Shown in pieces: positions 1 to 15,728 of a stretch of DNA of 64,000 bases (its first letter is position 1; each line of letters opens with the position of its first letter). The DNA comes from Allacma fusca (lineage: Eukaryota; Arthropoda; Collembola; Symphypleona; Sminthuridae): NCBI GenBank assembly GCA_947179485.1, contig OX359246.1, forward strand, positions 39,597,632-39,661,631, read 5' to 3'. Under the pieces are notes generated by a model. It saw only the letters and a list, made by a program, of their open reading frames with translations, was not told the DNA's origin and did no database searches. A program made the translations under genes and the position numbers.

Positions 1-2522
1 CTTTCCCTCATCTCTCCTCATCTCTATCCTGTATTTTCTTTTAATGGATCTTCCGAGAAAAACATTTCTATTATAAAAATATATTAGGAAGTTCTGAAGT
101 TGAAAGCTCGGATAATATATTAGTGTAAGTAATTATGGGAATTGTTAGTATGTATGTATTATCTATTATTGTATATTGGGATTTTTATTTGTCTAGAGCA
201 TTTAAACGCTCCGGATCTTCTTTGACATTGACAGCTCGGATTTGAAAAAAATGTAGCATTTAAATTGGTATTTACATTTTTCTAGAGCCTAGCGCCATGC
301 CTGACAGTTCTTTGAATTTGACAGTATTTTTAGAGTCACCTTTTGATGTGTGTCCTTATGGATTTACGTATGATGATCATATGTATGTACATATCTAGAT
401 ATATGATGACAATGAATACTTAAGGACTTGGGGGACCATGTCAGGATATTACATGATGTTGTAATTTGTAATAATTACTTGATGCGTATTTTATTTTATT
501 TTTGCACGTGCCGAGGACCTGAGACTCTCTTCTACTTTAGTAGCTGTGAAGGTTTTGGTTTTAGTTATAGTTAATTATCATATTTTGCTCTCGTGCTAAA
601 ACTACTACTACCTATTCTATATATCTATGTATATGCTGCTATTAGTAAATATATAAGTACTTATCTACTCATACTGTAATATTACGAACCCTCTCCATTT
701 AAAAATACATGCTGGGTGCTTTGCTTGGCCCATAAGTCATAATGTCCGAGTCCATGTAATAATTACAAGGGATGTATAATAGCCATGCTCTGTGTAATTT
801 GTAACCTCTATGTGCCATGTATAGATTTTTTTTAGTGGTGTCAATTCCCACTACTACAGCTGCTACTACTGTACTACTCCAACTTCCATGAATAATAATA
901 ATAATCATAATAATAGATATATGTACTTACATAAGCCTTACATGTAATTATTATACAGATCTACATACATACATGCAAACTATAGCACTGCCTATCATAT
1001 TTAAAAAAAAGTAAATCTCACCAAGATACTACTGCTATGCTAAAAGAGTGGTAATGGTATCCCCAGCAATAATCTCTGGCATGAGTGAATGTGCGAAACA
1101 AATCGGTAATTGATTTGGCATTCAACTGACTACTTACTACTACTCCTGCTACGTAAAATACATGGAGTGTGTGTGTGTCACACCATGTACCAACACCAAC
1201 TCTCTTTCTGATCTCTCTCTCTGTCTTTGTACGTCCGTCCGTCGGTCCGTCTATTCGTCCATTGAGATCTAAATATCTAAGATTTAGATAGTAGATTCTA
1301 TGGAGTATGTAATTACTTATATACCTATAGCATATTGCTAATTGTAAGTCCATCTCTTATTTCTCTTCTCTTGGGTTGACGATTGATATGTGTGTCAGTC
1401 ATTACAGTATTATTTTTATTATGGTTAGGTATGGTGGAAGTAAAATGAATATACTAGGAGTGTAATGATATTTTACAGTAAATAGAGATCCTGTGTACAT
1501 CAAAATTAAATATTAAATTCATGCCTGTATAAATTCATTTTGAGTTACCCTCCTCCTCTTCTTCTTGTTCTTCAGCCCGCAAAAATAGGGATAATGACTG
1601 AGAATAGGTATCTTTGAGTTGCTGTTATTTTACTGGAAGGACACAGGACAGCAATACCATTTAGAAAATGGGATGAGGGAAGAGATGTGTGAATCTGTTT
1701 ATTTTGTATTAATTATATATGTAGATATATATTAAGTACATAAATATATTATATGTCAGAGTGTTATGTAATTATATTTATAATTACACTTTCATCACGA
1801 GGACCCTTGAGATCCTATAATAATTATTACAGCATCTTTCTCTCCATTCTCTCAATATAATATGTGGGTGTAGATATGTACCTAATATGTAAATATTGCT
1901 CCTAATGATTTATATAATATGCAATTTTTTTTTTAAATCCTCAATGGCATTCCCAATTACATGTCCGTTGATGCTCATAGTTCCAGCATCCAGTCCCATA
2001 ATATACATAGAATATAAACAGACACGTTGGAGTCTTCCTCAGAGCATTCAGGAATGATCAGCCTCCACTTATTCCCATCAATTGAAGTCAATTTGAGCTT
2101 AAGCACACTCTGTGGCCCTCCTAGTACTTATATTATATAATATTTTAGGGATGCATACTCATAATAGAATCCAGGGTTATTTTATTTCTTTTTTAGAAGT
2201 TAATGGGCGTGTCAGGATTTTCTGGGAAATACATATAACAGTATATTTGCATATGTATGTATCTATATCTACTTGTTATACATAATTACATGAAAATGTT
2301 ACACACACAAAAAACAAATATATATATAATTATATATATGAGAGGTGATTTTAATTTTTAAAAAAATATAGAAAAGGACTTGATCTCTGTAATAGGGAAA
2401 TACCAGCTCTTGGGTTCTCTTCTTCAATTCCATGTAAAATTTCCTACATGGCATTTTTCCTCATCTGTGTGACTACGGAGAGAGTTTTAAAAATGTGAGT
2501 ATCCCAGCCCGTCTTTCTGGTA

Positions 2523-2578
2523 TCATCTCTGTGTGTGTATGTGTGTGTGTTTGTGTGTGTCTCTCTCTCTCTCTCTTT
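2523..2578. repeat. (GT)n(CT)n compound microsatellite
   Basis: GT-rich half followed by nine or more CT units. Confidence 0.9.
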
Positions 2579-2644
2579 CCTCACTCATCTTGTATCCCTA
2601 TATTTGTGCCTGTGTAGATTTTGTGGATGTGAGTAAGTCAAGTA

Positions 2645-2682
2645 TGTAGTATGTATGTATGTATGTAATGTATGTATGTATT
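2645..2682. repeat. (GTAT)n microsatellite
   Basis: Tetranucleotide run with one interruption; similar GTAT runs recur through the window (for example 2756-2772). Confidence 0.9.
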
Positions 2683-4948
2683 CATGTGTGGTAGGGTTTT
2701 AGCCTGACTTTCCTTCTCGGCTCTCTACATATGTATAGTACTTACATATATTTATGTATGTATGTATGTATGAGTATAAAAAAGCTCTGAGGAGATTTTC
2801 ACATGCGAATATCTGTCTCTATCTATATGTGTGGTGTATCTTTTACTTTTGATGTGTATGTACGTCCATAGGTTTGTTCCATGTACTTGAGAAAAGTTCA
2901 CTTAGAACTTAGTATATATATATAGGAGAGAGGGAAGTGAGGAAAGAGGAGAGCTGCGCCTTTTATACACTTGTCTAGAATATTTTTACCATTAACTCTA
3001 GTAAGGTCTCCGTGTTAAATCCGTGTGTGCTTTTTTCAGTTTTGGAATTTTCCTTTTTTTTTCTTTCTCTCTCTCTCTCTCTCTCTCACTGTTCCTTCCT
3101 TGTGTCTCTCTATCTACTACAACTTACTCCTACTATTAACAGACTCTGTGGTGTGTGTGTGTGCTACTATTACACTAGGACTAGTGCTATTTCTACAAAT
3201 ACCTTCTCCAACACTAGTACAACTGTTGGCTCTTCCTACTACTACCAGCACTACTCCTGCTGCTACTACTACTTCCCCCAAAATTAGTAGTTTTATATTG
3301 TAGAATAGTAGTTGTTGTAGAGAGGCCTGTGGCTTCGGTGAGGATTTGTCACGATGTGAACGACTACATACGAACTTTATTTTTCTCTCATCCAATGTGT
3401 CTCTTTTCACGTAGACATGAATTTTTCGTCAAAATTCATATGGGACAAACCCGAATTCCACGACACACCAGTGCTCCACGATTGCTATTTCACACTCACC
3501 CCACACTATAATAATTTCTAGCTCTGTCTCTCTCTCTCTCTCTCTTGCTAAAAGAGATAGATATAATTATACTTATAGAATTTCATGTCGAGTGGGGTCT
3601 TTTCCAGTATTAGTAGTGTCTGATACATAATTATATAAAGTGAGAGTGAGTCCCCATTATATATATATATATATACCTTAAAATTAATTGGATGTGTATA
3701 TACTTATATATATAATTATGTGAATGACTTTTGAGTTGGAACTTGGATCAAGTATGTAATTACTTTACTTAAAGTGTGGGGATCCCAGTATATACTACTC
3801 ATTGGATTATGATGTGAAACTCAGTCCCTGGAATAATTATCTAGTATTATTGAATTTCTAGAATCTGTTGAGATACTACATTCTAATACTGTATCGGAAA
3901 ATATGGGAAAAACACGTTTGGGGAATTTACAATTAGGGAAAATAAAATTTGCTCTACATTGACAAAAAAAAAGAAACTGTGCTTAACGAAAATTAATTAT
4001 TTGATTCCCCATTTATTATCAGACGTGAGGAGGAATGCTTCAGGATGAAATAATAATCAATAATCCCTCCTATTTGAAATTTGAAAATAAAGTGAATAAA
4101 TCTAAAGTTGTACATTTGAATTCTTTTTTTATTTATTTTGGTGCGTGTGTGGGTGAAAATTGAATTATCCGAAAATTACGTATAAAATTATTACACTTGA
4201 CTTGTACAGAAATAATTTTACAGTGATTTTGTTTTGGAATAACTATTTGTGAAGAGTTTCAAATTGAATTATTATCTTTCCCCTACAAAAATCTGACTGG
4301 AATTTCATCTCCGTACTTTTCATTTTTTTTTTGTGTTTTAGCAATTTCATTGTGAGCAATAATTATTAGTGAGTCAACTCTAGAATTTCAGAGAATCCTA
4401 AATCCTTATGCAATAAGCTTAGGCTTTTTTGTGAATTGAGTGTGTCGTCTTCGAATTTTTGTTCCCAAGTCTCAATACTATAATCTACACAGGCGATATA
4501 TGTCTATATGGATCTGTTGTCTGAGTGTGAGTCAAAGTGGAATTATTATTGTATGGTGTGTGGTTCCCTTCAACTTTGATGAATCATTACATTTAGGTAA
4601 TAAAATTTTTGTAAAATTATTTTAATTTGTAAAATATATACATAATTATTTTAAAAAAAATGAATGAAGTGAATTTAGTAAGTACGATAGGAATTTACTT
4701 TGTGGGGAATAATCCCTCTTAAGGTATTTTTGGGGATGGAATTATATCTACAGATAAAGGGATGCCGGGACGCGGATGGTTTTTGAATTTAAATCTATCA
4801 GTGAGGAAGGTTTGTCATTGGGTAATCGACGACCGCATAATAAAATCAAGCCGCCTTAAATATAGGGAGAGTGACGGACTGACTCAAAGTGAGAGAGAGA
4901 GAGAGAACCGAGGATTTTGAGTTCGTATGGAAAAGAAGCAGATGAACA

Positions 4949-4952
<4 letters not shown>

Positions 4953-4996
<44 letters not shown>
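4953..4996. repeat. (GA)n microsatellite
   Basis: About 22 perfect units, in a GA-rich cluster at 4887-5100 that is followed by a (CT)n tract at 5147-5177. Confidence 0.95.
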
Positions 4997-5000
<4 letters not shown>

Positions 5001-5145
5001 GACGGGAGTGCATTTCCATGAGCTAATTTTGGTTTGTCGGGTAACACCGAGTGAGTGAGTGAGAGAGAGAAAAAGAGAGAGAGAGAGAAAAGACACAGAG
5101 ACAGAAAAAAACCGGGAATTTCTATGTTGTAAAAACTTACTTGTT

Positions 5146-5146
<1 letters not shown>

Positions 5147-5177
<31 letters not shown>
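5147..5177. repeat. (CT)n microsatellite
   Basis: About 15 perfect units; inverted relative to the GA tract at 4953. Confidence 0.93.
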
Positions 5178-5179
<2 letters not shown>

Positions 5180-5727
5180 GGAACCCTCTCTAGTATTATA
5201 ATAGTGGAGTGTGTAATTTTTTCTCATAGACCTAACCCTCCTGTCTCACATAATATTAAACATACAACGAGATGACTCTCATATAATTTCCTTAGAATTT
5301 GTGATATGGGCTGTGACTTTTGGGCTGTAATAATTATTATTACTGATTATGAGATGACGGAGGATTGAATTTAGGAAATTGTCAGGAATTTCTCTGGAAG
5401 TATAAGATGTTATTTGTTGTAGAGGCCTATGCTCATATTTTAGTGGATGTTCATATAGACAGATATATAGATGGAGGAGAGATGAGACAGTGTATGTATG
5501 TCTAGGGAGATTGCAGACATAGGGGGATCTTCTCCTGGGTTTAACACTCCGTTCCGGGGCATTACTCGTCAAAAAAAAAGAAAAAAAAGAAGAGGCTTGG
5601 CTTAAATGACGGGATTTAATTTTAGCAATAATATTGTAAGTAAGACACAACTATCCATACTGTATGTGAACCAAGGTTACTTTTGTTTTGACTTGGTCTC
5701 TCGTATCACCTCCTGTTGATGTCATAA

Positions 5728-5734
5728 GTGTGTA

Positions 5735-5760
<26 letters not shown>
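5728..5760. repeat. (GT)n microsatellite
   Basis: GTAT/GT repeat; a second pure GT tract lies at 5829-5855. Confidence 0.93.
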
Positions 5761-5769
<9 letters not shown>

Positions 5770-5827
5770 GCTCCTTCTCATTTCTCTCTCGAGTTAGAGC
5801 TAGTGATCCAAATACTATGTAATTATT

Positions 5828-5858
<31 letters not shown>

Positions 5859-7962
5859 TGTAGGAAGTATCTGAGGATTTTTTTTAATGATTTAAAAAAA
5901 AAAATCTAGCCTGATATATTTTTTTTACTATTTGTATTTGAAAAAAGGTGTGTTTGTTCAGGATCAAGTTACTTTTTTTTAAGTATTATTTATTTTTTTA
6001 TCGTTTGCATTTTCCTTCCTGGTCCACTTGTAGAAGTGCCGAACTTTAATAAGGTGTGCTTTCTCCTGTCTTTCTCTTCTTCTGGAGAGAGGACTGAGTT
6101 CGAGTTCTCATCCCGGCATGTGGGGATTATTTTAGAAATGAGATTCCTGGGGATATTTTTTTGATAATTACGTGTTGAAATGGTTTTTTTTCTCTAAGGA
6201 AAATTTGCAATGATAATAGTGTAATTATACATAGGATGGGAATATTTTGAGCGTTGTTTGGATATAGGGATTTCTTTTCTTGGGGAAAGTTATAATTGAT
6301 TGTGGTATTATTATGGGACAATAGTATTTTTTTTTCTATATTTTTTTGGTTTGTTTTTGAAATACAAATTTGAGGATGAATTGATGAGTGTCTGGATATA
6401 TTGGGAGTGTTGGGAGATGAGGGACGGTTTGAGATACAAATGTTCCTATGAGGAGGATTTATTTTTCTCCTTTGCTAATACGAAACTAATAACTGATGAT
6501 TGTCTCAACGAAGTTTTCTTGTTGATTTTGGCAACTCTTGCTCGGTTTTTTTTTCTCTCTCTCTCTCTGACGGAAATCCTCATTTCTGTTCTACGAATAG
6601 GACCCCATGGCTTTGTACTCTAGGAGACCTTAATACAGGGATCCTTAATTATGAGGTGGATAGGCATGGAAAGGAGTATTTTGTAGATGTAGGCATTTAT
6701 TTATGTATATTTATGTAATTATTTCTAATGCCTGGTTTTCCCGTGCTATTTGGTTGGTTCATGGATAAAAGCACTCTCTTGTGAGAGGGTAGACGTAGTA
6801 GAGCATTGCTGTATTTAAAATGAAGCTCCTCCTGGATAGGTATAGTTATAATTACCAGAGGTTGAAGTGAGTTTTTATGTGAAATGTGTGTATATGTATG
6901 TAATTTTATTTTGCAAGACATTTGAAGATTTTATTGCAAAATTCGGAGATGTGTATTGTGAAATGGAAATGAAAGCGTTTTTGAAGGTTCAAAAGAATTT
7001 GTGACATGGATTTGTATTAATTTTTTCTTCTCATTAGAGATGGATACCTAATTTTACGTATATTAAATTCTAGAGAACAGTCAAGGAAATTAAGGGTCAT
7101 CAGGTATGGTATATTTATAGGATAGGGTCCTGACCAAAGCCTCTCTGCTTCATATATCTAGGCATTCGGAGGAAGCAAGGGTCTCATACATTGGAATGAG
7201 TTCCTGACTCATAATTCTTATATTATATAGGTATAAGTATGTACATATGAGCTCGTGTGTGACATGATAACCTTAAGAAGAGTGAAAGCTCCTAGTTATT
7301 GGTAATGATGCAATGACTTTGGGTATAGACCAGACTAGGTTGTGTAATTTCTACTTATAATTTTTTGAATTTATGGATGTAGCCAAGTGTCCTATGAAAG
7401 ATGTGGATATTTGTGCACATGGGGATTTTAAATGTATGGATATGCTTATCTATAGATACTTATAGACGTATTATATTGAAGTGCTCCGTCAATGCTCATC
7501 CTCCGCCTGTCTACTACTACTACTACTACATATATCTTTTCTACATGTATGTATCTATCTATCTATTTAAAAGTATAGAGAAGAAATCCATTGTAGGCTG
7601 GAGACACTACATCATATAGTAATAAAGACTCAAAGGAAATGGCAAGCCAGGGACCCAGACTTTTGGGAAGGCAGGCAGGCATGCATGCATCATATGTATC
7701 TATGTATGTACATATGTATGTGTACGTATATCGAGCCAAATACCAAATATCTACTAGGAGTTCACCGAAAAGGAAAATGTCTCTGGTATTTTCACTTTTC
7801 AATGGATGTCTTCCCTCTGACAATTAGTCATCAGTCATCATCCCTATAGGCACGATAGTCATAAGTTGTCTCCGGTCTGTGTTTCCCTATCCATGGCTGA
7901 TATGGAACCTTTTCCTAATATAAGACACTCACGCAGACACAAATAGTAAAACAGACCCACAA

Positions 7963-8021
7963 GACACACACATACACACACACAGGCATACAGAAATACA
8001 CAAACACACACACACACACAC
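7963..8021. repeat. (CA)n compound microsatellite
   Basis: CA-rich run with several interruptions; the purest part is at 8003-8021. Confidence 0.9.
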
Positions 8022-9555
8022 GTTGATTTGATTTAGTTCCTGGCCTATTTTAAAATGTTAAAAGGGTTTTGAGAAAGTGCAAGAGAGTAAAAATTAAGCT
8101 TTAAAGACCTTTCCTGGGATGAGGAGGAGTCATTTGAGGGGACATACATAGATACATATCTACACATACATATATAATTAATTATACGTATAGATAATTA
8201 TTAGGTGTAGAGTTGGATATAGCTATAGGGATATTATATTATAAGTATGGACGTACATATGGATTATAGGTAGATACATATATGTAAGTAGTAAGTAGGC
8301 CTACACCATAATGCTGAGGGTCTCTGGACCGGGATTGGTTATCGTTTCAGTCGACAATTTAATCCCGTTTTGTTTGTTTGTCTCTGTCTGGCTGGCTGGC
8401 TGGCTGTCTGTCTTGTGTCTAAATGGGGAAAAGGGTTAAGTGAGCTGGAATTTTTACTAATGATTTTAATTATTATTGTCCCATGTGCTTTTACTACATG
8501 TGTGTGTCTTTGTGTGTGTGTGTGTGTGTCCCCTAAAATTTGTCCCCTTAATTGTGGTATCTAGATAATTATATATCTACATATAGTTATATATATATCT
8601 ACATATATATGTGGACACGTGATACGCTTCGAATTGTTGAAGGAAAAACAATACTGTGGACTGTGATTGGTGTGTTCTTCATTCATTTTTTTGAAAATAA
8701 TTTATTTCGCTATTTCGTGTATAAATGGGATTAAGGTTTTTTCTTGTTTGAGTTTTTTTGTGGGGAGTACGCACAGACTCTGTGGAACAAACAAGTGAAA
8801 GAGCAAGAGTAAAAATAAGTATTACAGGAGGGACGACTAATCACGAAGGATTTCATGGTATGTTGTTAATTTGTGTTTTTTTTTTTGGGGGGTTACAGTA
8901 CAATGTGAGCGCTATTAGATTGCACGAAGGCTAGTATAGGAGAGCAGATTTAATACACGAGGATCTTTTGAAGGGCTTCCCTAAAAATTATTTCATATAA
9001 TTTGATATAAGTTTTTGCAGATATGTATAGCGGAAATATGTATGTGTAGTGATTGTTGTTGTGGTGGAGCTGAAAAATTTAGAAGGATGTGGGGATAATA
9101 GGATATTGGACAGAAAAAATTTTCCATAGGCAAATGAGATGAGAGGAAGAAACAAAAAGCTGGATTCATATATCTACTTATATGAGGAACAATTTTTTTA
9201 TTTATTTCGAGACTGTTGTAAACTACTGACTACTAATAAATACTGTATTGTACCTCTATGTACAATGTACATATATGAACCAACACATGAAAAGAACCGG
9301 AAATAGTTTTTCCCCCCTTTCTACTTGTGAAATTTTCTGAAGTTTTTTTTTTACTTAAAGTTTTATGTAGATACATACATGGGCACGTTACACTATTGTA
9401 GTAATATAGATCCTATTTACTCTATATGTTGGGAAACTATAGACTGACATTATTCCCTGAGCTGTATATTTGTAAAGACAGGAGCACCGTAAAATCTAAG
9501 GTCAATAGACTGACAATTCTCGGATACTCTTCATTCTTTTTTGTGTTTTGTGTCC

Positions 9556-9556
9556 C

Positions 9557-9598
<42 letters not shown>
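9556..9598. repeat. (CTGT)n(CT)n compound microsatellite
   Basis: Four CTGT units grade into about 13 CT units. Confidence 0.93.
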
Positions 9599-12500
9599 AA
9601 TGCTTGTTTGTGTGCATCCTCTTGTGTCTCTCTCTCTCTTTGCTCCTTCTCTTGCTCTGATCTTGTTTGCTACATGTATTTTTATATCCCTCCCTGTTAT
9701 ACATACATACAACTCAGAGACTATGGTAACTGTACCCGTTGAGATAGACAATAAAAGTGAGATGAACCATTAAATCAGAGTTGGAGCATTACGGCATCAT
9801 TGTGGTGATGCCTTTTCATCTGTAAATTTGGGATATTTTTTTTTTACCGTAAAAAAAGAAGATATAGACGATATGTTTAAAAGTATAGTGGCATTTGTAC
9901 TTGCTATGTACACTGGATCAGTGAATGATGATGATGATAACTTGTGATCGTCTGTAGTTTAGGGTAAAGGCTATTGACAGCGACAGGAAAAATTAAGGAT
10001 TAATAGTTTTTTGGGGGGGAGGCGGGAATGGTGGGGGTTTAAAAAATATATGGAAGGAAAAGAAAGTATGTATTGAAATTTTGGAAAATTTCTGTGAGTA
10101 CTAGTTGAGAGTATTTTGGGAAGATTGTGTGTATGAATTATATAAGGAATATTGTTGGGGATGTAACTTTATTTATAAATTGTGTATATATGTAATTATT
10201 TATGGAGCACTACTGTGACCCCGCGAATTGGGATAAAAATGTGTAAAAATAGACAGGCGGGCGATTCTGGCTAATCAAAGCATATGAGTGAGTGAGTGAG
10301 AGAGAGAGAGAGAGAGAGAGAAACTAATGATATCTTTGACTTTTCCCTTCCCCCATAATATACCAACTACTATATATATAATGTGAATGTACATATGTAA
10401 TCTCTGTGTAGACTTGGACTATATGTGTAGGAAGAAGATGAGAGAGGATTGCAAGGGCGCGGGACTTTGTACATTAAGGAAATTGAAATGTAATCAGTGC
10501 GAGGATAAAAATGCACATCGATGTGGATATGTATGTAGATACATGTGTACATATAAGAACTCTGTATGCAATAGTATGCATACACTTTTACATTCATAGA
10601 TACATGGGTTAAGGTATGTGAAGGCTCTCTCGCCTCATCACGTTCCACATTGACTTGAGTTTTTTTTTCTCTTGAGTTTACGTCTTCTTCGTCTTCTTCT
10701 TCTACTTCTCGACTTTTTATATTTTTAAGGGAAAGGGATATATGTATATCTACATATGCATAAGTTTGTAGGGGAGTTCGGATCGGAAAACTATTTTCGT
10801 ATCGGATTTTCAAGGATTTGGGATATTCCACACGCCATAGAGTACTAGGGCTAGAGACAGTCTGGTGTTGCTGTTTTTGCTTTACTGCTACTGTTACTGC
10901 TACTAGTAATTACTTGTACTGCATCCACGAACCTATAACCTCATTTCTTGGGATGCCTTATTTTTTTGTGTTTTTAAAAATTCCTACATCTATAGAATTT
11001 AATTTGGGCTTGATTTTATAATTATTTCCACGTTTTGACTTCCAATAATAGGGATATAGGGGATACACATCTGTCTGTATTTTTTAAATCCTGTATTTGT
11101 ACAGATATCTATGTATGTACATAATAATTGTTACAGGACTTACATTACTTATAGCATCTCCTCCGAGTGTGAGTCTTAGTCTTGGTCTTATAAGGCTTCC
11201 TTTTTGGGGCTAAAATTTTGGGGATATGTCGTAGTGGAAAAGAAAAAGTCTGTTCACCTTGTCTGTTTCTTCTGTTTTTTTTTGTGGGTGCATTAAAAAT
11301 AGTTTTTGGGGGTTATGTTCTCAGTCTCAGTTCAGACAGAATTTTTTTTTGTGTTTGGAGGGGTAGGGGGGAATTTGATAGTATGCTATTAATGTTGTTC
11401 TCTGTTATATAAGTACAACAGGAATGTACACAGATATCTACATATATATATATAGATACATATCTGTACTTGAGAAGAGTGGGTTTTGTTGTGATTTGTA
11501 ATCCCTTCCGATTTTACAGCGGAATCAGTTCCTTAGTCCCTTCCCTACGAACGAGATATATGCAGAATACACACGCACAAGAAGACCATCATGGGACCCC
11601 ATCATGTCATTGTATATTGTACATTTAAATCCCAATAGGTGATGATAGGTATTTTGGGAGTAATTTGATGTATTTATACATATTACGTATACTCTATTAC
11701 ATAATCTTTGTCCGGACTCCTTGACAGTGAGATACATATAATTATGTGGATACTTGTATGATTGATATGTACCTACATGGGAACTCTGTACCTGTTAATA
11801 GAAGAGCAGTTTTACTTGGAGCATCATCTCAAGACATGGATACTTTTTTAATACACTACTCGGCTTCCTTCAGTCATTTATTTCAATATCATATTATAGA
11901 GCAAGGGAGTGCATAAAAATTGAGAGAGAGGGGGGGGGAAAATGAAAGAAGTGTATATGGAGATAGATACTGAATCCTAAAAATAAGCATGAAGTCAAGG
12001 ATGAAACAATAATAAATGTTTACATGGCTTCTTTTATTGAGCACCATCACTTTCATTTTTTTCCCCTACTGATTGGTTGATATATTACATATATCTACTT
12101 ATCTATAGATAGATAAATAGATACATACACAAGTGGAAATATATTCTGCAAATGTAATGTCATGTACACACATACATGCTCCATGCTCCATGTGATTACA
12201 TGATATAATATAATGACGTTACCTTGAAATTTTTCTCGATTGGTTGGTATTTTAAAAATTAAATTGGAGAAAGGTCTCTACTGTGGTATACAGTAAACTA
12301 TACTAGAGCCCTCATTCCTGATTGTGAGTAGTGGGATTGAATGAGTGTGAGTGAGTTCTGAGCTCCTTGTCACAAGGAGGTCTTATCATCGCTCACATTT
12401 CTCTACGGAATATATGTAATTATGTATGTATCCCTTTTGGAGCAATTAAATTTCCTGGATTTGGTGCATTTAAATAAAATAGAGAATGCTAAGATTTTTG

Positions 12501-13408
12501 TGGGTAGTAGTCATGAGTTGAGGGATTTTTTTTAAAATTGCGCTCATGTGCTTAAATGTAGATAATTACATATGCTTTGTTTTGTATTTATTTATTTGCT
12601 AATTGAGTGGGGATGGGAATAGGAAATGAAAGTCAGGCTTGTATGTATGTAATTCCATATGTACAGATACAGACGTATTGAATGTAAATGTGTGGGTTGA
12701 GAGTTATCTATCTACTTTATGCATTTAAGGGATAAATTCTGAAGTTGGGATATATAGAGTGTGATGGATGAAGTGTGTATATCTACTATGTACTATATAC
12801 TTTACATAGCTGTATGCTCCATTTTGTCCCAATGTCGCGGAGAGTCTCTTATATATTAAAAGAATTATTATTAAAGAGTCCATGAAGGAGCCAAGTTTTG
12901 GTAGTGAGGAAGTTAGTTGTGCTGTAATACTATTATTGCAAATGCATAATTATTATGTGTACTTATGAAGTCAGGTTTATGTACATACATACATGTGTAG
13001 ATATATGGAGGGTAATATAAGGCTTGGACATTTTTTTTTCCCGATGAAGATGACATGATAAGGTTTCACTCCAGCTCTAGTATCTACTCCTATAGTAGAT
13101 ATATGAATTCTGAGATTTGAGATGAACATGTCATATGGGATTTGTGGGATGTCGTCTTTTATATAATTGGGTATATAGAACTTATAGTTGATCATAGGAT
13201 ATATGTACCTATATCTATCTATACACTTGTCACTTCTTGTTCTGTGCATGTGTGTGTGTGTGTGTGTGTTGTGTTTGTTTCAATGTCGAGTCTCTTCAAA
13301 TGGAATGGAATGGATGGATGGGAGATCTAGAGATATTTCCTATCTGCTCAAGTTAAACGGCCACTTTACATGACAGGTCTTGTGGCTTTTGCCACACTAC
13401 TAGTAGAT

Positions 13409-13431
13409 ACTACTACTACTACTACTACTAC
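13409..13431. repeat. (ACT)n microsatellite
   Basis: About seven to eight ACT units, noncoding. Confidence 0.93.
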
Positions 13432-14981
13432 CTCTGTTTTGTTATATGTATGTGAACAAAGTGAAGACTATAGGGGGCAACCTTTGCAACTATCTATTGC
13501 TTGAGTGGATTTAAATATTCATCCACATGTGAAAATATGTATAGGTATATAGAGGTTTTTTGATGCATATGACGTCTAAATGCTTCAAGTCCCTATCACG
13601 TAACATTGGGCTTTTGGCCCGGCCCTGGCCTTGTCATCTGTGCACTTAATTTCCCGGCCCATGTACATATATTATACAACGTGGATTTCCCAATGAATTT
13701 TCCAATCAATCCAAAAAATATATAAGTAAATATTATAGACACTCATAATTATTATTATTATTTTTGCTGAGTGAGGATTTTTGGAAGTATTAATATACTT
13801 ATAATATGTATATATATTTCTTATCGAATTCACAGCCTCGGATATATTTTTAATTTATACAGTAATAATTTCTCACCCTGGGAAATATTCTAGTTTTGGT
13901 ACATATTTCCATAGTGTGTGCATATATGTATGTGCATTATGTATTATTTGCGTATATTGCGCATATGAGGAAAGAGCATTGAAGGAGTGACATTCACACA
14001 ACATTTAGTATCATCAAGGGAAGTGTCAACACATGCGCTAATTTTTTCCCAGTTAATAATAATTATTATTAGTTTTAGTTCCTCCCTCCCCCCCCTCTCT
14101 CTCTCTCTCTCTCTGTCTCTCTCACTCTCTCTATTGAAATCTTAATACAATCTCAGATGATTCAAGACAGCTTGCTAGTTAGTATATAGTTATGATATAA
14201 ATTTTCCGTATTTATTTATTTTGTGTCACTCGGACGTTGGGTTCTGGAACTCAACAGTCAGTTCTTGTTATATTAGAGCGTGATATTGAAAAAGAATAAA
14301 ATGTTTATTTACATTTTAGTTTTTCTACATTCCCCATCACGTGTTCTTATTGATTGGATTTTTTTTTGTAGTTAATTAAAAAAATTATTCTGAGTGGAGT
14401 TATTTGATTTCAGTGATTTGACTGCTTGGGATAGAATTTGAAGGGGTCTTGTTGTGTAATAATTAGACACGGATGCACATATATGTATGTAGGGGACGTT
14501 GAATCAAAGTAAAGTTTATTCTGGACCCAATCTCTATATCCTGTGACATAAATAGTCAACATTATATAGAGATGATTGTAATGTTCACTCCAACTCCAAG
14601 GATTTATTATTGGAGTGATGATGATAAGGAATTACTCCAACTATTACTGGAGCCCGGGCTGAAATGTGTAAGGTGGTGATTAGTATTTACTATTATTATT
14701 GAGATTATTACTCATGGATTTGTATGATGTGAGGAAGTATATAAGACAATTGACAGGTGAGTTGAGCCGGGTCTCTGCTCCACATTGTGTCCCCTCTCTG
14801 TTGTGTGTCTGTGTGTATTGTATTGGAAAAGTCAAGTGCTTTTTTGTACGCTCTATTATATAAATACATGCAGGTATAAAATGTATATGAGGTAAAGGAT
14901 ATATCTAGAATTAAATAATATGGGCTTGTTTTTGTATGGAAATTATTTGAGATTTGAGACTGACTCTTCTGAATGCATGAC

Positions 14982-14982
<1 letters not shown>

Positions 14983-15047
<65 letters not shown>
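14983..15047. repeat. (GA)n microsatellite, 65 bp uninterrupted
   Basis: The longest perfect dinucleotide repeat in the window, about 32 units. Confidence 0.97.
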
Positions 15048-15051
<4 letters not shown>

Positions 15052-15693
15052 TAGGGAATGACCACCCGTGTGGTAGGAGATTGATTGCCATTTGACGGGA
15101 AAAAATTAGTTCCTTTTTGTTCATACGGATAGGATAATTATGTATGAAAATATGTGCAGACGGATAGAATTTAACTATTATTATTATATAATACTTCCTT
15201 TTTATATTTACTTTATACTTATATACAAATTAATGTGACCCTAGAATACGTGTAGATACTTATATCTATGTACGTGAGAGTTAACATAATTATTTGCATT
15301 TGGATCCATATGTATGTAAATATGTAGATACATACATACGTATGGGTTCAAGCCTGTATTTTCCCAGTCGGTCCTTATGCACTGTCAACTGTTTTTCTGT
15401 TATATGTAATTACATATGTATGTCCATTGTACATGGAGGATTTGTAATAGTTTTAGTCAAGCTGGTTCTTCTTATGGCTTCAGTTTGGATTGGCTTTATT
15501 CCACTCTCTATATATAGTTACAGGGTGTGTGTGTGTGTGTGCAGAGTATAGTAGTTGGATTTGATATAATAAGTCATAGTCATGCATCATTATGAAGATG
15601 ATGGGGACAGGGGGAAAAGGTGATGTGTTTTTGAGAACACATGAGTAATTACTGTATTGTACATGCCCTTAATACTATAGGAACATAGGGATG

Positions 15694-15725
<32 letters not shown>
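15694..15725. repeat. (GT)n microsatellite
   Basis: 16 uninterrupted units. Confidence 0.95.

Positions 15726-15728
<3 letters not shown>

Noticed and set aside
4856-5227. 123-codon - strand frame
   Set aside because: It is made almost entirely of translated GA/CT microsatellite (repeated SLSLSL and RERERE) with no domain.
10370-10831. 153-codon - strand frame, the longest in the first 20 kb
   Set aside because: Composition is Y/I/H/S-rich as expected for AT-rich repeats; no domain and no matching splice context.
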